From Hyphomicrobiales bacterium (GTDB taxonomy: Bacteria > Pseudomonadota > Alphaproteobacteria > Rhizobiales > Rhizobiaceae): DNA of 13,710 bases. Under the pieces are notes generated by a model. The model saw only the letters and a list, made by a program, of their open reading frames with translations, did not search any database and was not told the origin of the DNA. The translations under genes were made by a program, and so were the position numbers. Each line of letters opens with the position of its first letter. Positions within the stretch are counted from its first letter, which is position 1. This document shows positions 6,743 to 13,185 of this stretch, in pieces. The stretch covers positions 1 through 13,710 of the forward strand of contig JAATGD010000014.1 in NCBI GenBank assembly GCA_015654965.1, in the 5' to 3' direction.

Positions 6743-7993
6743 ATGAAGATCATCGTATTGGGCAGCGGCGTCGTCGGCGTTACAACCGCATATTATCTGG
6801 CCAAACTCGGTCATGAAGTGACCGTTGTCGATCGCGAGGAAGGCCCGGCGCTGGAAACCAGTTTCGCCAATGCCGGACAGGTTTCGCCCGGCTATGCCTC
6901 GCCCTGGGCTGCCCCCGGCGTGCCATTGAAGGCAGCAAAATGGATGTTCCAGAAACATGCCCCGCTGGTTTTGCGCCTGACCACAGACCCCAAACAATAT
7001 GGCTGGCTTTTGCAGATGCTGGCCAATTGTACCGAAGGCCGCTACAAGATCAACAAAAGCCGCATGGTGCGCGTGGCCGAATATAGCCGCGACTGCCTGA
7101 TCGCGCTCCGCAATGATACCGGCATCGACTATGACCAGCGCATGCAAGGCACATTGCAGCTTTTCCGCGAGCAGTATCAGCTTGATGGCATCGGCAAGGA
7201 TATTGAGGTTCTGCGGCAGGATGGCGTGCCTTTCGAGGTCCTCGACCGCGATGATTGCACAAAAATCGAACCTGCGCTTGCGCATGCCAAGAACAAGTTC
7301 GTCGGCGGGCTGCGCCTGCCGCATGATGAAACCGGCGACTGTTTTAAATTCACCAATGCGCTTGCAAAAATCGCCGAAGGGCTTGGCGTCAACTTCCGCT
7401 TTGGCGTCGATATCAAGTCGCTACTGTTGTCCGGGGGCGCGGTATCCGGCGTGGAAACATCCGAAGGCATTTTGACGGCTGATCGCTATGTCGTGGCACT
7501 CGGAAGCTACACGCCTGCTCTCGTCAAATCGCTTGGCCTTAACGCGCCGATCTATCCGGTCAAAGGCTATTCGATCACAGCCCCCATCATCGATGAGGCG
7601 CGTGCGCCAGTTTCCACCGTGCTGGACGAAAGCTACAAGATCGCTATCACACGGCTTGGCGACCGCATCCGCGTTGGCGGTATGGCGGAAGTATCAGGCT
7701 TTACGAAAAACCTGCCCGATGCGCGACGCGCGACGCTTGATCTGTCGGTCACAGACCTTTTCCCCGGCGGGGACCTCAAGGCTGCAACTTTCTGGTCAGG
7801 CCTGCGCCCCATGACACCGGATTCAACGCCGATCATCGGCGCGACACGTTATAACAACGTGTTCATCAATTCAGGTCACGGCACACTCGGCTGGACCATG
7901 AGTTGCGGTTCAGGAAAACTTCTGGCCGATCTCATTTCCGGCAACAAGCCGGATATCGAATCCGCCGATCTTGGCATTTCACGTTACAATTAA
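6743..7993 (+). CDS. dadA: D-amino acid dehydrogenase, FAD-dependent
   Basis: The 416-residue protein oxidatively deaminates D-amino acids, chiefly D-alanine to pyruvate and ammonia, at the membrane with electrons going to the respiratory chain. The Rossmann motif is at the very N-terminus (VLGSGVVGVTTAYYLAKLG, G7/G9/G12) with D30 as ribose-binding acid. NAGQVSPGYASPWAAPGVP (43-61) is a DadA signature, and the C-terminal SGHGTLGWTMSCGSGKLLAD closes the FAD site. ATG 6743 is the right start: AAGAGG (6732-6737) lies 5 bases before it and the flavin motif follows immediately, whereas in-frame upstream starts lie inside alanine racemase. With that gene 13 bases upstream it forms a two-gene operon converting L-Ala through D-Ala to pyruvate. 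It ends 5 bases from the stop of the convergent XRE gene. Confidence 0.94.
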   Translation: MKIIVLGSGVVGVTTAYYLAKLGHEVTVVDREEGPALETSFANAGQVSPGYASPWAAPGVPLKAAKWMFQKHAPLVLRLTTDPKQYGWLLQMLANCTEGRYKINKSRMVRVAEYSRDCLIALRNDTGIDYDQRMQGTLQLFREQYQLDGIGKDIEVLRQDGVPFEVLDRDDCTKIEPALAHAKNKFVGGLRLPHDETGDCFKFTNALAKIAEGLGVNFRFGVDIKSLLLSGGAVSGVETSEGILTADRYVVALGSYTPALVKSLGLNAPIYPVKGYSITAPIIDEARAPVSTVLDESYKIAITRLGDRIRVGGMAEVSGFTKNLPDARRATLDLSVTDLFPGGDLKAATFWSGLRPMTPDSTPIIGATRYNNVFINSGHGTLGWTMSCGSGKLLADLISGNKPDIESADLGISRYN

Positions 7994-7998
7994 AACCA

Positions 7999-8547
7999 TC
8001 AGAAGCTTGGCGGCGTACAGGCGCTGACGACCTCGCACGGCACCGGCCCCACACAGCGAAAGCGGTGGGGCAGTTTCGATGAGAAATAATAGGCATCTCC
8101 CGGTCCCAGAATGCGCCGCTCGGCTCCGACAGTGACCTCGATGCGCCCCGAGATCACAATGCCGCCCTCCTCGCCCTCATGGGTGAGCATGACCTTGCCG
8201 GTATCCGCGCCCGGCTCATAGCGTTCCTTCAACATCTGCAACGCGCGCGCAAAAAGATGATCGCCGACCTGACGGTAGGAAATCGGTCCCTTGCCGATTT
8301 CCACAAGTTCGTCCGCCTGATAGAATACCTTATGCGGCGCATCCGGTTCGAGTGCGAAAAACTCGGCCATGCCAATAGGAATACCATCGAGAATGCGCTT
8401 GAGCGCGCCCACGGACGGATTGGTCTGATTGGCCTCGATCAGCGATATGGTGGAGTTTGTCACCCCTGCCCTTTTGGCAAGTTCGCGTTGCGACAGTTTC
8501 TGACGCAGCCGCACATAGCGTAACCTTCCGCCGATATCGATGCTCAT
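7999..8547 (-). CDS. XRE-family transcriptional regulator with C-terminal cupin domain (PuuR-like)
   Basis: The protein has 182 residues from the preferred start, typical of XRE-cupin regulators. The helix-turn-helix is at about 8-62 (LRYVRLRQKLSQRELAKRAG, then VTNSTISLIEANQTNPSVGA). A small cupin barrel is at about 105-178, with HEGEEGGIVISGRIEV and LGPGDAYYFSSKLPHRF. This family includes PuuR and other repressors of amine or amino acid catabolism, with the cupin as ligand sensor. Three ATG codons occur in tandem. AAGGGG (8554-8559) touches the first and is 6 bases from the third, so the third (8545-8547) is most likely used. It is divergent from the omega-transaminase, which it probably controls. 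The ligand is unknown; beta-alanine, a polyamine or a product aldehyde are guesses. Confidence 0.9.
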   Translation of the reverse strand: MSIDIGGRLRYVRLRQKLSQRELAKRAGVTNSTISLIEANQTNPSVGALKRILDGIPIGMAEFFALEPDAPHKVFYQADELVEIGKGPISYRQVGDHLFARALQMLKERYEPGADTGKVMLTHEGEEGGIVISGRIEVTVGAERRILGPGDAYYFSSKLPHRFRCVGPVPCEVVSACTPPSF

Positions 8548-8563
8548 CATCATCCCCTTGTGT

Positions 8564-8586
8564 TTATGCTGTTTGATATAGCATAA
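8564..8586. promoter_or_regulatory. Candidate XRE-cupin operator between regulator and transaminase
   Basis: TTATGCT (8564-8570) and AGCATAA (8580-8586) are a perfect 7-bp inverted repeat with a 9-base spacer, 16 bases upstream of the preferred regulator start. The place is right for a site controlling both divergent genes. The rest of the region to 8690 is strongly AT-rich; TATAAA at 8625-8630 is a possible -10 for the transaminase but has no good -35. Confidence 0.4.
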
Positions 8587-8690
8587 TTTTTGATTATTAA
8601 TTACATATTTTCAATGGCTTAAAATATAAAAGAAAAGGACTTGTTGCCTTGAGAAAAGCATGACTTCCTACATGAAAAGAGGGAATTTCC

Positions 8691-10019
8691 ATGCTCAACA
8701 AAACCAATACGCCCAGCCTCGATAATTTCTGGATGCCGTTTACCGCAAACCGGCAATTCAAGGCCGCCCCCCGTCTGCTCGCATCGGCATCCGGCATGTA
8801 TTACACCGATGTCGACGGCAATCAGGTTCTCGATGGAACGGCGGGTCTGTGGTGCTGCAATGCCGGTCATGGCCGCAAAAAGATCACCGAAGCGGTCGAG
8901 CGCCAGATTTCGACACTCGACTTCGCGCCCACCTTCCAGATGGGGCATAATATTGCATTTGATTTTGCCGAAAAGCTTGCCGCCATCGCGCCGGGTGGAC
9001 CGGACGCAAAACTTGATCGCGTCTTTTTCACCAATTCCGGCTCGGAGTCGGTTGATACGGCGCTGAAAATCGCCATCGCTTACCAGCGCGCCATCGGTCA
9101 GGGCACCCGCACCATGGTTCTGGGCCGTGAAAAAGGCTATCATGGCGTTGGCTTTGGCGGCATTTCCGTGGGTGGCCTCGTCAACAATCGTCGCGTCTTT
9201 CCGCAAATCCCCGCCGATCATCTGCGCCACACGCTCGATATCGAGCGCAACGCCTTTACCAAGGGCCTGCCCGCGCATGGCATTGAACTCGCAGATGATT
9301 TCGAGCGCCTCGTGCAATTGCATGGCGCCGAAAAGATCGCAGCACTCATTGTCGAACCCATGTCCGGCTCGGCAGGTGTCGTCCTGCCGCCCAAGGGCTA
9401 TCTGGAAAAGCTGCGCGCCACCGCCGACAAGCATGGCATCCTGCTGATCTTCGATGAAGTCATCACCGGCTTTGGCCGCCTCGGCACGCCGTTCGCGACC
9501 GATTATTTCGGCGTCGTGCCCGATCTCGTCACCACCGCCAAGGGCATCACCAATGGCGCAATCCCGATGGGTGCGGTTTTTGCCAGCCGCAAGGTCCATG
9601 ACAGCCTGATGACCGGACCTGAAAACGCCATTGAACTGTTCCACGGCTATACCTATTCCGGCCACCCGGTCGCATCCGCCGCAGGCCTTGCGACGCTGGA
9701 AATCTATGCCGAAGAAAGTCTGCTGACTCGTGGCGCAGCACTTGCCGATCACTGGCAGGAGGCATTGCATTCGCTCAAAGATGCGCCGAATGTCATCGAT
9801 ATCCGCAATCTCGGCCTTGTCGGGGCCATAGAGCTTTCGTCGCGTGAAGCTGCGCCAGGCGCGCGTGCTTACGATATTTTCGTCGACTGCTTCAAAAAGG
9901 GATTGCTGATCCGCGTCACCGGCGATGTCATTGCCCTTTCACCACCCCTGATCATCGAAAAAGAACAGATCGACACAATCGTATCGGTTCTTGGTGACGC
10001 GCTTAAACGCGCAGCCTGA
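8691..10019 (+). CDS. Class III omega-amino acid:pyruvate transaminase (beta-alanine:pyruvate type)
   Basis: The 442-residue protein is a complete fold-type I, class III PLP transaminase. K284 in VTTAKGITNGAIP is the PLP lysine. D255 in LLIFDEVITGFGR binds the pyridine nitrogen, and FTNSGSESVDTA (113-124) holds the phosphate. The N-terminal FWMPFTANRQFK (13-24), LWCCNAGHG (53-61) and R408 in LLIRVTGD match the beta-alanine/omega-amine:pyruvate group; R408 is the likely carboxylate-binding switch residue. Expected reaction: an omega-amino acid or amine plus pyruvate gives an aldehyde (malonate semialdehyde from beta-alanine) plus L-alanine. The physiological amine is not determined, and taurine, GABA or polyamine-derived amines are alternatives. 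AGAGGGA ends 7 bases before the ATG. The divergent XRE-cupin gene is the probable regulator, and a strong terminator follows. Confidence 0.9.
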   Translation: MLNKTNTPSLDNFWMPFTANRQFKAAPRLLASASGMYYTDVDGNQVLDGTAGLWCCNAGHGRKKITEAVERQISTLDFAPTFQMGHNIAFDFAEKLAAIAPGGPDAKLDRVFFTNSGSESVDTALKIAIAYQRAIGQGTRTMVLGREKGYHGVGFGGISVGGLVNNRRVFPQIPADHLRHTLDIERNAFTKGLPAHGIELADDFERLVQLHGAEKIAALIVEPMSGSAGVVLPPKGYLEKLRATADKHGILLIFDEVITGFGRLGTPFATDYFGVVPDLVTTAKGITNGAIPMGAVFASRKVHDSLMTGPENAIELFHGYTYSGHPVASAAGLATLEIYAEESLLTRGAALADHWQEALHSLKDAPNVIDIRNLGLVGAIELSSREAAPGARAYDIFVDCFKKGLLIRVTGDVIALSPPLIIEKEQIDTIVSVLGDALKRAA

Positions 10020-10044
10020 CCGCCCCCGTTTCGGGCTGCCGCTT

Positions 10045-10073
10045 GCCGCCGCATTTTCTGCGGCGGCTTTTTT
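10045..10073 (+). terminator. Rho-independent terminator of the omega-transaminase gene
   Basis: GCCGCCGCA (10045-10053) and TGCGGCGGC (10059-10067) form a perfect 9-bp GC-rich stem with a 5-base loop and six T residues after it. It starts 25 bases past the stop codon and separates the gene from the D-amino acid transaminase. Confidence 0.92.
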
Positions 10074-10114
10074 ATTGTTTTGCTGGAAACGACTGAAACG
10101 AAAGAATAAGAAGT

Positions 10115-10133
10115 GCTGCGCTATCATCGCAGC
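10115..10133 (+). other. Hairpin in the leader of the D-amino acid transaminase gene
   Basis: GCTGCG (10115-10120) and CGCAGC (10128-10133) make a perfect 6-bp stem with a 7-base loop, followed by the pyrimidine-rich CTTTCTC. It lies 26 bases before the ATG, just ahead of the AGGAT ribosome binding site. It could be a weak attenuator-like element or a backup terminator; no strong promoter is seen between it and the upstream terminator. Confidence 0.3.
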
Positions 10134-10159
10134 CTTTCTCATTTCAGGATTGTTTCCCT

Positions 10160-11041
10160 ATGGCCGTTTCAGCAGAAGACCTTGAAAACCGTATTGTCTA
10201 TGTCAATGGCGCGTATCTTGCCGCGCGCGATGCGCGCATTTCCATCTTCGACCGGGGTTTTCTTTTCGGCGACGGTATTTACGAAGTGACCGCCGTCCTC
10301 GAAAGTAAACTGATCGACAGCCCGTCGCATATGGCGCGCCTGCGCCGCTCCACTGGCGAAATCGGCATTTCCATGCCATTGAACGAAGACGAAATCATCG
10401 CCATTGAGCGCGAGTTGATCCATCGCAACAATCTGGTCGAAGGTGTGATTTATCTCCAGATCACCCGTGGCGACGGTCGCGACCGCGACTTCATCGCAGC
10501 GAAAGATATAAAACCTTCCATCGTGCTGTTCACGCAGGCCAAATCCTTGATCCATAAACCGGGTGTTGATGACGGAAAGCGAATCCTTTCACTGCCAGAT
10601 CTGCGCTGGAAGCGCCGCGACATCAAGACCGTCTGCCTGCTGCCACAGGCGCTGGCCAAGGAAATCGCCAAAAATGCCGGTTGCGACGAAGCATGGCTGA
10701 TCGAAGATGGCTTTGTGACGGAAGGCGCGTCCTCCAGCGCCTATATCGTCACGAAGGACAATGTGGTGGTCACCCGCCCCAACAGCAATTCCATCCTGCC
10801 CGGCTGCACACGGCAATCGCTGTTGCATCTGATTGCGCAATCGGATTTGAAACTGAAAGAGCGCCCCTTCACTATTGAAGAAGCCTATGCGGCCAAAGAA
10901 GCCTTCATGACCAGCGCCGGTAATTTCGTTGCCCCCATCACCGTCATTGATGACAAGGCCATCGGTGACGGTAAGCCCGGTCCGGTCGCGCAACGTCTGC
11001 GGGAGATTTATCTCGACCACGCCCGCCGTACAGCAATTTAA
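10160..11041 (+). CDS. dat: D-amino acid transaminase (class IV PLP aminotransferase)
   Basis: The 293-residue protein is a complete fold-type IV aminotransferase of the D-alanine transaminase type. YVNGAYLAARDARISIFDRG (14-33) and FLFGDGIYEV (34-43) are the family's N-terminal signature. K156 in KRRDIKTVCLLPQALAKE is the PLP lysine; 'DIKT/S..LLP' is characteristic of D-amino acid rather than branched-chain transaminases. E188 in FVTEGASSSAYIV is the acid near the pyridine nitrogen. Expected reaction: D-alanine plus 2-oxoglutarate gives pyruvate plus D-glutamate, reversibly. With Alr and DadA nearby it offers a second outlet for D-Ala or a source of D-Glu. CAGGAT (10145-10150) lies 9 bases before the ATG. 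The alternative, an aminodeoxychorismate lyase-like or branched-chain enzyme, fits the lysine motif less well. Confidence 0.9.
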   Translation: MAVSAEDLENRIVYVNGAYLAARDARISIFDRGFLFGDGIYEVTAVLESKLIDSPSHMARLRRSTGEIGISMPLNEDEIIAIERELIHRNNLVEGVIYLQITRGDGRDRDFIAAKDIKPSIVLFTQAKSLIHKPGVDDGKRILSLPDLRWKRRDIKTVCLLPQALAKEIAKNAGCDEAWLIEDGFVTEGASSSAYIVTKDNVVVTRPNSNSILPGCTRQSLLHLIAQSDLKLKERPFTIEEAYAAKEAFMTSAGNFVAPITVIDDKAIGDGKPGPVAQRLREIYLDHARRTAI

Positions 11042-11052
11042 GCATAAGACAA

Positions 11053-11079
11053 ACCGCGCCGGATTATGCCCGGCGCGGT
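11053..11079 (+). terminator. GC-rich stem-loop after the D-amino acid transaminase gene
   Basis: ACCGCGCCGG (11053-11062) and CCGGCGCGGT (11070-11079) form a perfect 10-bp stem with a 7-base loop, 11 bases after the stop codon. There is no T-run after it, so it may be a factor-assisted terminator or an mRNA 3'-end protecting structure rather than a classical one. Confidence 0.6.
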
Positions 11080-11217
11080 CTTGGGCCTCTCCCGGCCACC
11101 GCAATACCCATACCACATAAGATCATCTGATTTGGTCATTATGCGTGACCCATGGCTTTATGCATATAGTCACGATATCAAGATGATAAACAGACTGATA
11201 TGGGAGAATCCGCCCCG

Positions 11218-12906
11218 ATGACAAGCAAATCCAATTCGCGCAGCGGTGGCCAGATTCTGGTGGATGCCTTGCGCATTCACGGTGTCGAGCGGGTTTTCTG
11301 TGTTCCCGGCGAAAGCTATCTCGCAGCCCTCGACGCTTTTCACGACGTGCAGGACGAAATCGACCTGATCGTCTGTCGTCAGGAAGGCGGCGCTTCCTAT
11401 ATGGCGGATGCTTATGGCAAGCTGACCGGCAAGCCGGGCATCTGTTTCGTCACCCGCGGGCCGGGCGCAACCAATGCCTCTATCGGCGTGCATACTGCCT
11501 TTCAGGATTCAACGCCGATGCTCCTGTTCATCGGACAGGTGGCGAGCGATCAGGTCGAGCGCGAAGCCTTTCAGGAAATCGATTACCGACGCATGTTCGG
11601 CCAGATGGCCAAATGGGTCGTGCAGATCGACAATGCGGCGCGCATTCCCGAACTTGTTTCGCAAGCCTTTCATCGCGCAGTCAATGGACGCCCCGGCCCT
11701 GTTGTCATAGCGCTTCCCGAAGACATGCTGACCTCCCATGCTTCCATTGACGATGCGCCTGCTTATAAGGCCGTGGAAATCCATCCGGGCAGCGAACAGC
11801 TCCATGACATGGCGCGCTTGATCGAAAAAGCCGAACGTCCGCTGATGATCGTCGGTGGTGGCGGCTGGAATGCCGAGGCCGTGCGCGACATCGAAAAATT
11901 CGCCGAAAACATGAACCTGCCCGTCGCCGCATCCTTCCGCTGTCAGGATATGTTCGACAATACCCATCCGCTTTATGCGGGTGAAATGGGTACATCGATC
12001 AGCCCCAGACTGGCGCAACGCGTGCGTGATTCGGATTTGCTGGTGGTGGTCGGTGCACGTCTCGGAGAAATGACCACGCAGGGCTATGAACTGGTCGGCA
12101 TTCCGGTGCCCAAGCAAAAACTCATCCATATCCATCCCGGCGCGGAAGAACTGGGCCGCGTTTATCATGCGGACCTGCCGATCAATGCCAGCATGCCCGC
12201 CTTTGCCCGCATGGCCGCGCAATTGCCGCCCCTTGCAAGCTCTCATGCCAAGGCATGGGTCGAAAGCGCCAATGCCGATTACCGCGACAATCTCGAAACG
12301 CCGACAATTCCCGGTCCTGTCCAGATGGGCGAAATCATGCAATGGCTGCGCGCACATCTGCCCTCCGACGCCATCGTCACCAATGGCGCCGGCAATTATT
12401 CGGCATGGCCGCACCGCTTTTACCAGTATCGCACCTATCGCAGCCAGCTGGCGCCGACCAATGGCTCGATGGGCTATGGCGTTCCGGCAGCGGTCGCCGC
12501 AAAACTGACCGCACCCGAAAGAACCGTAGTGGCTTTCGCCGGTGACGGTTGTTTTCTCATGAACGGACAGGAACTCGCCACCGCCGCACAATATGGTGCC
12601 AACGCCATCTTCATCGTGGTCAATAACGGCATGTATGGCACCATCCGCATGCATCAGGAGCGCACTTATCCGGCGCGCGTATCTGGAACAGGACTTGCCA
12701 ATCCCGATTTTGCAAGCCTCGCCCGCGCCTATGGCCTGCATGGCGAGACGGTCGAGAAGACGGATGATTTCGCGCCTGCATTTGAGCGTTGCGAGCAATC
12801 CGGCAAGCCTGCACTCATTGAAATTCGCATCGACCCCGAAGCACTATCGCCCAAAATGTCGCTGAGCGACATGCGTCAGCAAGGGCTTGCGAAACAGAAG
12901 AAATAG
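11218..12906 (+). CDS. Thiamine diphosphate-dependent 2-oxoacid enzyme, acetolactate synthase-like
   Basis: The 562-residue protein has the full three-domain TPP fold. The N-terminal pyrimidine-binding domain (about 10-175) carries catalytic E56 in CRQEGGASYMADAYG and RGPGATNASIG (80-90). The middle domain spans about 190-335. The C-terminal diphosphate-binding domain shows GDG...NN, with G442-D443-G444 and N469-N470 in VVNNGMYGTIR. It resembles acetolactate synthase large subunits, but the position of the FAD-loop motif RFDDRVTG reads ARLGEMTTQGY, so canonical acetolactate synthase activity is doubtful. No small regulatory subunit gene follows. It may ligate or decarboxylate pyruvate or another 2-oxoacid made by the neighbouring transaminases (inference). 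The start at 11218 is preferred over ATG 11200, since GGGAG at 11202-11206 lies before it and the family N-terminus begins just after. Confidence 0.85.
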   Translation: MTSKSNSRSGGQILVDALRIHGVERVFCVPGESYLAALDAFHDVQDEIDLIVCRQEGGASYMADAYGKLTGKPGICFVTRGPGATNASIGVHTAFQDSTPMLLFIGQVASDQVEREAFQEIDYRRMFGQMAKWVVQIDNAARIPELVSQAFHRAVNGRPGPVVIALPEDMLTSHASIDDAPAYKAVEIHPGSEQLHDMARLIEKAERPLMIVGGGGWNAEAVRDIEKFAENMNLPVAASFRCQDMFDNTHPLYAGEMGTSISPRLAQRVRDSDLLVVVGARLGEMTTQGYELVGIPVPKQKLIHIHPGAEELGRVYHADLPINASMPAFARMAAQLPPLASSHAKAWVESANADYRDNLETPTIPGPVQMGEIMQWLRAHLPSDAIVTNGAGNYSAWPHRFYQYRTYRSQLAPTNGSMGYGVPAAVAAKLTAPERTVVAFAGDGCFLMNGQELATAAQYGANAIFIVVNNGMYGTIRMHQERTYPARVSGTGLANPDFASLARAYGLHGETVEKTDDFAPAFERCEQSGKPALIEIRIDPEALSPKMSLSDMRQQGLAKQKK

Positions 12907-13011
12907 CGACGCGTTCAAAAATGATTTTCCCGGATTATCTCGCAAAAACCATAGGCTGCAACACGGCCCTGCGGCATGGAAACGGCAATCCACTCACCCT
13001 CATGTGAACGC

Positions 13012-13056
13012 AATTTTCCTTATGTCGATATGCTATTTTGAGAAAAAATTTTCCTT
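13012..13056. repeat. Ten-base direct repeat upstream of metQ
   Basis: AATTTTCCTT occurs at 13012-13021 and again at 13047-13056, 35 bases apart start to start, in the same orientation. The spacing is a little over three helical turns, so it could be a pair of regulator sites. Both copies are also complementary to the metQ ribosome binding site region. Confidence 0.4.
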
Positions 13057-13065
13057 GTTTATTAT
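13038..13065 (+). promoter_or_regulatory. Candidate metQ promoter
   Basis: TTGAGA (13038-13043) and TATTAT (13060-13065) each match the sigma-70 consensus at five of six positions and are 16 bases apart. The predicted start is near 13072, which would give a leader of about 114 bases before metQ. Confidence 0.45.
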
Positions 13066-13180
13066 CCTGCAAACAGGAATGATCGGAATTAAGGAGGGCT
13101 GGGGAGAAAGATCATCTCATTGATCACATCCGGGATCGGCTTTCCAAACCCCATCTTTCCAAATCGTTGAACAAGGAAAA
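13049..13180 (+). promoter_or_regulatory. Possible structured metQ leader that can mask the ribosome binding site
   Basis: TTTTCCTTGTT (13049-13059) is the exact reverse complement of AACAAGGAAAA (13170-13180), which contains the metQ ribosome binding site. Inside lie two alternative helices that share bases: GATCA/TGATC (13110-13114 with 13121-13125) and GAAAGAT/ATCTTTC (13106-13112 with 13153-13159). I recognise no known riboswitch class here. The outer pairing needs transcription to start upstream of 13049. Confidence 0.3.
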
Positions 13181-13185
13181 CAAAA

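Larger units (their letters stand above)
12907..13185. other. Intergenic region and candidate metQ leader
   Basis: These 279 bases carry no convincing gene. The first part (to about 13000) holds only an imperfect inverted repeat (12949-12979, CCAT...ATGG arms) without a T-run, so the end of the TPP-enzyme transcript is not clear. The second part is AT-rich and holds a direct repeat, a candidate promoter and several complementary segments described separately. An unused AAGGAGGG (13091-13098) looks like a strong ribosome binding site but has no ATG, GTG or TTG at a workable distance. Confidence 0.6.

Noticed and set aside
8619..9770. Minus-strand open frame (383 codons) opposite the omega-transaminase
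   Set aside because: The opposite strand carries all catalytic motifs of a class III transaminase; the antisense product looks like composition-driven sequence.
11120..11217. Promoter for the TPP-enzyme gene (TTGGTC, TATAGT elements)
   Set aside because: The hexamers do not combine at an acceptable spacing, so no promoter is claimed.
11509..12798. Minus-strand open frame (429 codons) opposite the TPP enzyme
   Set aside because: Same reasoning: the plus strand shows the complete TPP-binding motifs, and the antisense product has no recognisable domain.
12949..12979. Terminator for the TPP-enzyme gene
   Set aside because: The inverted repeat is imperfect and has no T-run, so I left it as a note within the intergenic region.
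12887..13123. Small plus-strand open frame (78 codons) running from the TPP gene end into the metQ leader
   Set aside because: It begins inside the preceding gene in another frame, has no ribosome binding site and no recognisable sequence. An inner 14-codon piece from 13079 was considered as a leader peptide but has no methionine-rich or other regulatory feature.
13072..13185. A SAM riboswitch upstream of metQ
   Set aside because: I looked for the short conserved elements of SAM-II and the larger SAM-I type and did not see them; only unassigned complementary segments are present.
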